Both the position numbers and the translations under genes were made by a program. A stretch of DNA of 64,000 nt from Prunella strophiata. Taxonomy: Eukaryota > Chordata > Aves > Passeriformes > Prunellidae. Within the stretch, counting starts at the first letter, position 1. Each line of letters starts with the position of its first letter. The stretch spans positions 186,001-250,000 of the forward strand of contig JAZBQD010000007.1 of NCBI GenBank assembly GCA_036583965.1, given 5' to 3'. This document shows positions 54,301-62,404 of the stretch, piece after piece. The notes under the pieces are model-generated. The model was not told the DNA's origin and did no database searches. It saw only the letters and a list, made by a program, of their open reading frames with translations.

Positions 54301-55823
54301 CCAGGAAAAGCTCCAGGAGGCAGGGAGCAGAGCTCGGGAGGGCTGCGGGCAGGGATGAGGGAGGGGAGTCCCGGGGGAGCCATCCCGGGGAGTGAATCCC
54401 AGAGGAAGGACTGCAGGCAGGGATCAGGGCTGCCCCCGCTGCTCATTAACCAGCTGTTTGCTCTGCAAACACGGCTCTCGGGCCCATTCCCAAAATCCCT
54501 GGGGATGGAAGCACGGCAGAGGATCCGGGGATGCTCCACCCCACTCCTAAAGTCCCCGGGACGGGACAGAAAGGTCCGGCCCATCCCCGAACTCTCCAAG
54601 GATGTCCCTGTGACTGTGCCAGTGACATCCCAGACCCCGGGTCCCCGCAGAGCCGGGAGCCACGGGGCTCTCCAAGCCAAAAATTCCCAGTTTTGAAAGC
54701 TCTGCTGGGTATTCCCTGGATTTTCCCAGGGACAGAGCTGCCCCCGTGCCCTGGGAGAGCCTCCGGGATTCCACACTCTGCATCCTCCATCCTGCAGTTT
54801 GGCTGGGAAGGACCAAATTCCACCAAACCCCGGGACGGTGGACACGAAATTCCCACAGGTTTCGGGAGGCAATTCCTGACCAGCTGCTCCCGATGCCCGG
54901 GAAAGCACATCTGGAGCGTTCCCGGCTTTCCCGATTCCCTGGGATCCCCTCCGAGCAGCCCTCGGGGCCAGCACTCGCCCTTCCCGGAGCTGCCGAGTGG
55001 GATTTACCCCAGAGATCGCATGCCGGGAGCAGCTCCTGCCTTTCCCAGCCCCAAACAAGCTCCACCTGAGCATCCCCGAGGGTCCCCGGGGACAGGGACA
55101 GAGCCCGCAGCTCCGCCGAGGGGACACGGGGTGGGATCCGAGGGATCGGGGATCCTTTTCCCACCCCGATTCCGGGAGCTGCGCTTGGAAGCGGCGCCGG
55201 GACACGCCGGGATCCACCGAGACCCCCCTGGCCTCCCGTAACCCCCTCCCCAAAATCCTCACAGCCCCCTCCAACACCCCCAAACCCTCCCGAGCCCTCC
55301 CGGAGCCTTCTACCCCCAACCCAAATTCTTCCGAGCACCCCTCGACCCCTCAAACTGCCCCCCAACATCTTCAGCAGCCTCCCTAGTCCCCTCTAACCCC
55401 CTCCCCAAATTCTTCACGGCCCTTCCCATCCCCTCACGACCCCTCCAGGCCCCCCCACACCCTCGCCCCCACGTCCCCTCGCGACCCCCCCAAATCACGG
55501 CCCCCGCCAGCTCCTCAAGACCCCCCTCAGCCCCTCACGATTCCCCCGGCCCCCCACCCGCTCAGCCCCGGTCCCCCCCTGCCCCTCACGGCCCCTCCGC
55601 CCCGGCCCCCCCCGCCCCGCGCCGGATGCGCCGCGGGGCGGCCCGTCCTCACCCGTGTGGAGCAGATCTCCATCATGACCTCCTCGAAGGCCGCGGTCTC
55701 CTCCGCCTGCCGCTGCTTCTGCAGTGCGATCTTCTCGCTGAACTTGCGCGGGTTGGACGCACCGGCGCCGGCCGAGGGTCCCGCGCCGGGCCCGGGCCCG
55801 GCCCCCGCGCCCGCCGCCGCCAT
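48379..55823 (-). CDS. CRTC2: CRTC2, CREB-regulated transcription coactivator 2 (copy B, all 14 coding exons)
   Basis: CRTC2 is the phosphorylation-regulated coactivator that binds the CREB bZIP domain. Coding exons: 1 (55653-55823, ATG at 55823), 2 (53372-53473), 3 (53158-53268), 4 (53002-53063), 5 (52465-52533), 6 (51869-51972), 7 (51755-51784), 8 (51553-51617), 9 (51403-51452), 10 (50996-51240), 11 (49980-50408), 12 (49170-49377), 13 (48831-49005), 14 (48379-48603). Exon 1 has the CREB-binding helix [20 protein letters not shown]; exon 2 [11 protein letters not shown]; exons 5-6 [20 protein letters not shown], containing the salt-inducible-kinase/14-3-3 serine context. Exon 14 ends SDRLQ. 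Exons 11-14 contain indels here but are clean in copy A. The intron after exon 3 is of the U12 AT-AC type. Exon 1 to exon 2 spans about 2.2 kb. Confidence 0.95.
49620..49965. repeat. polypurine (G/A) tract in CRTC2 intron 11, copy B
   Basis: Same tract as 39411-39760 in the second CRTC2 copy, shorter by several bases in places (for example GAAGAAAAGACAAAG against GAAGAAAAAGAAGACAAAG). Confidence 0.9.
53064..53157 (-). other. CRTC2: U12-type AT-AC intron of CRTC2
   Basis: Exon 3 ends YVRQ and is followed by ATATCCTTT, the exact consensus of minor-spliceosome AT-AC introns. The intron ends in AC (53065-53064) just before ATCGACAGC ([11 protein letters not shown]). TCCTTAAC lies at 53081-53074, placing the branch A about 10 bases from the end, within the narrow U12 range. 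Without this intron the reading frame cannot be joined; with it, phase 0 is kept. Copy A has the same donor (42947 leftwards) and TCCTTAACT. Confidence 0.93.
53480..55640. other. CRTC2 intron 1, no other gene seen
   Basis: About 2.2 kb between CRTC2 exons 2 and 1. Its left part (to about 54.0 kb) matches the end of contig 2. The rest is unique, moderately GC-rich DNA without a recognised element. Short open frames here lack splice sites and family motifs. Confidence 0.6.
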
Positions 55824-56060
55824 CTTCCCCGCTCCGCCGCTCCGCCGCCGCCGCCGCGCGCGGCACGCCGGGATCTGTAGTTCAACAGGCAGTGCCAACT
55901 GTAGGACGTGCTAGGTGTCTGGACTACAACTCCCAGAGGTTTGTGCGGGCGCTGCGCAAGGCGTGCTGGGAAATGGAGGCACCGGGTTGCGCGGTACCGA
56001 GCGGTGAGGGAGGTGGGGACTACAAGTCCCGGAGAGCAGCGCGCGGCGAGAGAGCGCGGG
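55824..56060 (-). promoter_or_regulatory. CRTC2: CRTC2 promoter with ZNF143-type motifs
   Basis: Directly upstream of the CRTC2 start lie ACTACAACTCCCAG (55923-55936), a good match to the ZNF143/THAP11 (SBS) motif, and a second related ACTACAAGTCCC (56019-56030), in a CpG-rich setting. Such motifs mark core promoters. The SLC39A1 poly(A) signal is only about 0.3-0.4 kb further on, so the promoter is compact. Confidence 0.7.
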
Positions 56061-56326
56061 GCGGGGAAGGGGCGTGGCCTGCGGCCGCGAGGGGAATGGG
56101 GCGGGACGGGGATGGAGGGGCTCGGAAATGGGGGGCCCTGGGGGTACAGCGGGGTCACCCCCGCCCCGAGGCTGCGAACACAGCAGACACCCCCACACCC
56201 AAAATCAGGGGGACCCAGACTCCCCCAGCCCCTATATCCTGGGGGGCGAGTGGGGGACACTGCGACACACACCCCAAATTCCATCCCACCCTCCCCAGGC
56301 AGAGGCAGCAACTTTGGGTTCAGTCC

Positions 56327-56332
56327 TTTATT
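56327..56332 (-). terminator. SLC39A1: poly(A) signal AATAAA, SLC39A1 3' end
   Basis: The minus strand reads GCAAATAAAGGACTG about 490 bases after the SLC39A1 stop (56824). Cleavage would fall near 56.31 kb. Confidence 0.75.
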
Positions 56333-56823
56333 TGCTTCATCCAACACCCCCAAATCCGGGGGAGTCTGTAAGGGCACTTGTGGTTATGGGGGGGGGCCAC
56401 TCACCCCCTCCCGGGGTCCTGGAGGGGGGGGGGGGTCACAGCACCGATCCCTTGTGCAGATGGGGAAACTGAGGCACAGCGCTGAGAGAGGCACTTTGGC
56501 ACTTCGGAACAGGGGGTGCAGGGGGGGTACACGAACAAACTCCGGGAGCGAGAATGGGGGACCCCAGGCCAGGCGGGGTCTCCCCTTGAGAAAGAGGGCA
56601 GTTTAGGGAGGGAAACTGAGGCACGGAGACGGGAGGATGCACTTGGACACTTGGGAAGGGAGATGCCGAACGCACTCTGGCACGCACTCTAGAAGGAAAA
56701 TTGACAGCCCCAACCAGATCTGGTTTTTTCTTCCTTCTCTTTTGGATTAATTGGTAGGATTAGGATTGGAGGGGGCCACACGAAACCCCACGGGACCCTC
56801 CGCGGATCCCGGCCCGGCAGAGC

Positions 56824-58589
56824 TCACCCCTTGACGAAGAGGATGGCGCTGACCAGCGCGAAGCCGGCCAGGATCAGGATGACCTTGGGGATGCGATTTC
56901 GGGGCGCCCCCAGCTCCTGGGCAGGATCTAAGGAAGGTGACGAAGAGGAAGGGGCCCAGGAAGCCAGCCCATCCAGCACGGCCGGCCACAGGCGCGGCCG
57001 AGGCCCCTGCGCCCGCCGCCAGCGCGTGCCCACGCCGACGCCGGCGGGGACATGAGGGCAGCAGCACCAGGCACGAGGCCACGGACGGGTGGGAGCAGGC
57101 GGCTCAGCAGAAGACTACAAGAGATCGGATCGCAGGAGAAGGAAAAGAGAACTTGTGAAGAGCAGGGGCAAGAAGGAATATAAGCGCAGCGCGGTAACGA
57201 CTCGCAATAGAAGCAGGACCCAGAGAAAGCACCTTAAGAACAGGCGTTGGCAGCGCCAGCGCCAGCGCGCCAGCGCCCCGGCAAGCAAGCGCCCCAGGCA
57301 CGACCGGGCACCGGCACCGCCGTGCCACGTTGCCCAGCGACGGGCCGCGGCGCCGCGGCCTGGATGGAGGCGCCGGGCAGCAGCGCCCGCGACTCCTCGG
57401 GCGCTCGGCCAGCTCGCGCTTTGACGCAGCGTCCACTGCTCCAGCACCAGCACCAGGAAGAAGCCATGGGCCAGATGAACTCCGGAGGGTGAACTGCAGC
57501 TGCGGAAGGGGGGTCAGTGCAAGGAGCTGGGGCAGGGCAGGATCTTTCCACGCGTCATGCGGGGCACAAGGGGCGCCCGGCGGCGCCGGGGCACTCTGTC
57601 ACCGTTCCGGGAGACATTGTCATTGTTCTAGGGGACCTTGTCACTGTTCTGGGGAACATTGTCACTATTCTGGGGGACCTTGTCACCATTCTGGGGGACT
57701 TTGTGATCGTTCTAGGGGACTTTATCACCATTCCAACTGCTCTAATGGCACCGGTCTGGCCCTGCTGATCCTGTCCCCTCTGTCCTTGTCCTATTCTCAC
57801 TGTCCCTCTGCACTGTCTGTGCTCTGTCCTTGTCCCATTCTCACTGTCCCCATCCCAGCCACCCCCTCCCCACCAGCCCCTTTCCCAATCCCAGGACAGG
57901 GACCCCCTTGGGGACAGGGACCCCCGTGGGGACAGGGACAGCCCTGGGGGTCTCACCGTGATGCGCAGCCCCTCCAGTGCCGCGGTGATGCTGCCCAGGT
58001 AGTCGGGCAGGAGGTCGAGCAGGAAGGTGCCCATGAAGACGCCGCCCGAGAAGCAGCTCACGAGGCTGAGCACGGGGCTGCGGGGGTCTGTGGGGAAATT
58101 GGGGGGTGAGACCCCAACGAGACCCCCCCCCTCAGCCCTGCACCCTGACAGGCCCCTTGAGGACAGCCCTGAGGTGGGGACAGCCCTGGTCCCAGCCTGT
58201 TCCAGACCCTCGGGACACCCCCAGGACCCCCAGGAACCCTGAGACCCCCCAAACTCCATGAACCCCCGGAATCCCCCAGACACCCACGACCCCCCTCCAC
58301 CTCAGAGTCTCCCAACTCCACAATCCCCTCAGGGATCCCCCAAAACCCCTCAGACCCCCCCAAACCCCTGAGTCCCCCGCTCCCCGGGACCCCCCGAACC
58401 CCCGAGACCCCCCAGCCCCCCCGAGCCCGGTACCGGGGGGCTGTCGAAGCACCAGAGGGGCGCGAGGCCGCAGGCGAGGGGCAGCAGCAGCAGCAGCACC
58501 AGCGAGCCCAACTTGACGCCCAGCCCGGGCGGGGGCTGCGAGGACGCCCCGGGGCTCCAGGCCAGCGAGGCCCCGCTCCCGGTGTCCAT
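56824..58589 (-). CDS. SLC39A1: SLC39A1 (ZIP1) zinc transporter, three coding exons
   Basis: ZIP1 carries zinc into the cytosol across the plasma membrane. Exon 1 (58434-58589) starts MDTGSGASLAWSPGASS and contains the first membrane helix LGSLVLLLLLPLACGL. Exon 2 (57957-58087) encodes LSLVSCFSGGVFMGTFLLDL then LPDYLGSITAAL, the typical helix 2 region. Exon 3 (56824-57499) encodes the rest: FFLVLVLEQ (helix 3), LEGLAS, FLFVTFLE, LPQELGAPRNRIPKVILILA and GFALVSAILFVKG before TGA (56824-56826). The stretch about 57.1-57.3 kb, which should hold the metal-binding HSVFEGLA helix, is scrambled with A/G-rich noise, and many indels break exon 3. The exon 1-2 junction is one base out of phase. The gene looks real and single-copy; the sequence is poor. 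Confidence 0.9.
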
Positions 58590-58603
58590 CGTGCTCCCGG
58601 AGC

Positions 58604-58645
58604 TCAGCGCCCGCCGCCGGGGAGGCTCCGAGCCGCGCTGCGCAT
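58604..58645 (-). other. upstream ORF of 13 codons in SLC39A1 5' UTR
   Basis: In the exon that carries the SLC39A1 start, after an AG acceptor at 58662-58661, an ATG at 58645 opens a 13-codon frame (MRSAARSL and so on) stopping at TGA 58604-58606, 14 bases before the main ATG. It could reduce main-frame translation. Confidence 0.6.
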
Positions 58646-59021
58646 CCCCGGGGAGCGGGGCTGGAACGGGACGGGCCGGTCAGAGCCGCCCCCCGGCCCC
58701 GGTGACTCACCCGGCGCCGACCCCCCCGCCCGGGGGCCCCGGGACGCGGACAGGGCGGCGGGGAGGGACCGGAGTGGGAACAAGGACCGGAATCAGGGAC
58801 CGGGATGGGGAACTGGGGAGCACCGACCGCGTTAGGAGTCAAGGACCGCGACCGAGGAGCAAGGACCGGGACTGGGACCGGGACCGGGACTGGGACCACG
58901 ATCAAGGACCGGGACCGAGGAACGGCACCGAGCGGGAAGCGGGAAATAAGGGCCGGGACCGGAGTCGGGGATGGGCTTTTCCGGGCCGGGGATCGGGCCG
59001 GGGCCGGGACCCCGCACTCAC

Positions 59022-59697
59022 CGCCCGCCGCATCCCCGCCGCGTCCCGGGAACTCCGGGGGGCGGCGCCGCCGCCGGCCCAGCCAATGGCGGCGCGGAAT
59101 CCCCGGTTGCGTCACTGATTGACGTGCACGGCAGCCAATGGGGAGCGAGCGGGGCCCGCGCGGCCCCGCGGCCCCCGGGAGCGCGCACGTGTCCGCGGGG
59201 CTGGGCGGGGCGGGGGATCCCGCCGGTGCCGCTCCTGGCACCCGTTACCGGGAGGAGCCCCCGTTCCTGCACTCCCGGACCCCCTTACCGGGGGCATCCC
59301 CCCGTTCCTCCACCCCCAACTCCGTTACCGGGGGGCGCGGGGGGCACCGGCTCCGGTCCAGAGCCACCGGCGGCCAAAGCGGAGCCGCCCCCGGCCCGAC
59401 CCCGTTCCCGGTTTCCTCCGGGACGCGGTACCGGGGCAGCCGCACGCCCCGGTGCCCCGGTAGGGCGGCCGGAGCCCCGCGCCCCGCCGGGGGCGGGATG
59501 AGCCCGGCCCTTCCCGGCACGGGGCGGGACTTGGCTGCGTTCCCCGGGATCCCGGAGATCCTGGTGCCCAGCGCCGGCACCGGGCGGAGGCGGCGGCACG
59601 GCCGGGGACCGGCGGACCCCGAGGAGGGGGCGCAGGGCGTTCATCCCCGGGGGTCGGGGCACGAGGGATCCCGCGGGGGGGTCCCCAGGGAACCCCA
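59022..59697. promoter_or_regulatory. head-to-head SLC39A1/CREB3L4 promoter region
   Basis: SLC39A1 has a noncoding exon 1 on the minus strand with a donor at GGGCG/GTGAGT (exon end 59022). CREB3L4 starts translation at 59698 on the plus strand. Between them lie two CCAAT boxes (59083-59087 and 59135-59139), TGCGTCA (59108-59114) and TGACGTGC (59120-59127), the last close to the CRE/UPRE sites bound by CREB and CREB3-family bZIP proteins. CpG density is high throughout. Confidence 0.7.
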
Positions 59698-61885
59698 ATG
59701 CAGGCACCGGAGCTCCCGGAGCCGGACGGGCTCTTCCCGGATCCCCTCTCGCTCCCGGTGCCGGTACTGGGCTTCCAGACCGTGACGCTCCCGGAGGATG
59801 ATGTGAGTGGGGGTGGGAGGGGCGCGGGGGGCAGGACCCCCACGGGGACACCGGGCTGTCCCGGGGATCCCGTCACGCGTCCCCCGGGCCGGTGTCCCCG
59901 CAGGGCAGCGGAGCCGAGGAGCTGCTGGGGCTGACGGTGAACCCCGACATCGCCTGCGGCCTCGGCACCGGCGCGGAGCCCCCCCTGCCCGACGGGCCGC
60001 CCCCGGTGCTGCTGGAGGTGGTCTGCGACCTCAGCACGCCCCTGCTGCCCTCGCTGTTCCCCGGCATCCAGCTGGCCCCGAGCCCCGAGCCCCAGCCCAC
60101 GGTGAGTCCCCGCACCCCCAGTTTTGCCCCCAGACCCGCGCAATTCACCCCCGGACCCCCCCAATTCACCCCCGGACCCCCCCAATTCACCCCAGACCCC
60201 CCCAATTCACCCCAGACCCCCCACTTCGCCCCCAGACCCCCCCAATTCACCCCCAGACCCCCCCAATTCACCCCCAGACCCCCCAATCACCCCCGGATCC
60301 CCCACTTCGCCCCCAGACCCCCCCAATTCACCCCCAGACCCCCCCAATTCACCCCCGGACCCCCCCAATTCACTCGCGGACCCCCCAATTCACCCCCACA
60401 CCCCACCTCTTCGCCCCCAGACCCCCCCAATTCGCCCCCAGACCCCCCAATTCACCCCCAGAGCCCCCCAATTCACCCCCGGACCCCCCAATTCACCCCC
60501 CAATTCGCCCCCAGCCCGTGCCCGTGGCGCAGCTCCGGCTGACGGAGGAGGAGAAGCGGCTGCTGGCGCAGGAGGGGGTGACCCTGCCCGGGGCCCTGCC
60601 CCTCACCCAGGTGCGTGCGGGGACACGGGGGGGACACGGGGGGGCCGGGGGGCACAGGGGTGACCCCTCCGTGCCCAGGCCGAGGAGCGGCTCCTGAAGA
60701 AGGTGCGGAGGAAGATCCGCAACAAGCAGTCGGCGCAGGACAGCCGGCGGAGGAAGAAGGAATACCTGGACGAGCTGGAGAGCAGGTGGGGCCGGTGCCC
60801 GTTATCCCGGCGCTCCCGTTATCCCGGCGCGCCCGGGTGCGTCCCCTTCCCGGTCACCGTCCCTGTGTCTGTCCGGGCAGGGCGGCAGCGTGCTCGGCTC
60901 TGAACCAGGAGCTGCGGAAAAAGGTCCAGGAGCTGGAGACGAGCAACGGGTGAGCACGGGATGGGCACGGAGCCGGGAAGGGGACACCAGGAGGGGCACG
61001 GAGCTGGGAAGGGGCACCGGGAGGGGCACGGAGCCGGGAGGAGGGAACCAGGAGGGGCACGGAGCCGGGAGGAGGGCACTAGGAGGGGGCACAGAGCCGG
61101 GAAGGGGCACCAGGAGGGGCACGGAGCCGGGAAGGGGCATCGGGGAGGGGGCACGGAGACGGGAAAGAAGGGGGCACCAGGAGGGGCACGAGCCGGGAAG
61201 GGGGGCACCAGGAGGGAACGGAGCCGGAAGGGGCCACCAGGAGACGGCACGGAGCTGGGAAGGGGGGCACCAGGAGGGCCACGAAAGCTGACCCGGTAGC
61301 CCGCAGGGCTCTCTGCGGGCAGCCAGCAGATACAGGCGCTGATCAAGGATGAAGTAAGAAAGAATCTTATCTCGAAGAAGAACGGACAACTGTGTCCTGG
61401 TACGGCCCATACGGGGACCCTCCCGGGCCCAGCGGTTACCGATGCGGGGCTGCACGGCTCCCTCCCGCCTCCCTTCCCCACCAACCCTCCCTCCCTGCCA
61501 GATCCTGTTCCTGGCGGCTGGGCTGATCATGGCTCCCCAGCTCCAGCCCGGTTCCCCGCGAGACAGGCAGCGGGACGGCATCGGACCCACCGGAGGTAAC
61601 GGGGGCGCCGGGAGGGGGCGCGGGGGCGGCTCCCCCCGCCCCAGCGCCCCCAGCCCCGTCCCTGCTCCCGCAGTGACCTCCAGGAACATCCTGACGCGGC
61701 GGGAGCCGGCAGCGGCCGCAGAACCCCCGCTCCCGTTCCCGTTCCCGTTCCCGTTGTCGGGGTGGATACCGGGGCCGGGATCCGGTGCCGAGGACGGGAT
61801 TCCCGCCCCCCCGAGGGATCCAGGGAGCAATTCCTCGCGGCAGGACACGGGGACAGGGACACGGGGACACGGGGACGAGATGTGA
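59698..61885 (+). CDS. CREB3L4: CREB3L4, ER-anchored bZIP transcription factor (eight coding exons)
   Basis: CREB3L4 (AIbZIP) is a CREB3-family factor held in the ER membrane and released by proteolysis in the Golgi. Exons: 59698-59802 ([17 protein letters not shown]), 59904-60101 ([20 protein letters not shown]), 60515-60610 ([20 protein letters not shown]), 60679-60785 (basic region [20 protein letters not shown]), 60881-60949 (leucine zipper [18 protein letters not shown]), about 61307-61400, 61502-61595 ([19 protein letters not shown]) and 61674-61885 ([12 protein letters not shown], ending GHGDEM and TGA). Phases fit through exon 5 and from exon 7 to 8. Exon 6 starts well (QIQALIK) but then turns to A-rich noise, so most of the membrane helix cannot be read. 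The DEM ending and the neighbours JTB and SLC39A1 support CREB3L4 over its paralogues. Confidence 0.92.
60113..60510. repeat. CCCCCCAATTCACCCCCAGA minisatellite
   Basis: About 18 units of 19-22 bases (CCCAATTCACCCCCAGACCC with GGACC or TTCGCCC variants) fill CREB3L4 intron 2 and run into the exon 3 acceptor. Confidence 0.92.
60960..61290. repeat. GGGGCACCAGGAGGGGCACG minisatellite
   Basis: Units of about 31-33 bases (GGCACGGAGCCGGGAAGGGG plus CACCAGGAGG) make up CREB3L4 intron 5. The units become irregular towards the right end. Confidence 0.9.
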
Positions 61886-61902
61886 CAGGGAGAGTGCTGC
61901 AG

Positions 61903-61908
61903 AATAAA
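61903..61908 (+). terminator. CREB3L4: poly(A) signal AATAAA, CREB3L4 3' end
   Basis: AATAAA lies only 18 bases after the stop codon, giving a very short 3' UTR. It is followed by a GT-rich stretch (CTCTGTTTGCACCCCGTGGG). Confidence 0.8.
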
Positions 61909-62008
61909 CCCAGGCTCTGTTTGCACCCCGTGGGATGCCGGGGGTCGGGAACGGGGGATCCCCCAAAGTTCAAACATTCCAGTGCTGCTCCAGCCACACG
62001 GATCAGGA

Positions 62009-62014
62009 TTTATT
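62009..62014 (-). terminator. JTB: poly(A) signal AATAAA, JTB 3' end (distal)
   Basis: On the minus strand GGAATAAATCCTGATC. A closely similar block with AATAAA is at 62130-62135, so the signal was duplicated together with about 100 flanking bases. Only about 100 bases separate this from the CREB3L4 signal on the other strand. Confidence 0.55.
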
Positions 62015-62129
62015 CCACATCTCACTCCTGGGCTGGGCTCCCAGGGCCCCTCAGCACGCTCCAGGGCTGGAGGAAACAGGGATCCCCCAAGAAACAAGCA
62101 CAGCATCACTCCAGGAACGATGACCAGGA

Positions 62130-62135
62130 TTTATT
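62130..62135 (-). terminator. JTB: poly(A) signal AATAAA, JTB 3' end (proximal)
   Basis: On the minus strand GAGGAATAAATCCTGG, about 270 bases after the JTB stop codon at 62405-62407. It is the nearer of two signals. Confidence 0.65.
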
Positions 62136-62404
62136 CCTCATCCCTGTCCTGGAGGGGTCCCTGGGGACGCCCAGGATGATCCCAGAGCAGACCCCAGTGC
62201 TGGGGGGCCGGGGATTCCCCCCAGGGATGAACCCAGCGTCACTCCCGGGATTAATGCCACACCCTGCTCCGGGGGCTGCCCTGGATGCTCCCCCGAGGCA
62301 GATCCCAGCAGGACTCCAGCTCGGGCAGCAGGCCGGGGGCTGCCTCTCCTCCCGCGGCTCCGGGCGAGCGGAATTCCCGGCTCCCAGCCCTCGGGAGCCT
62401 CTGG

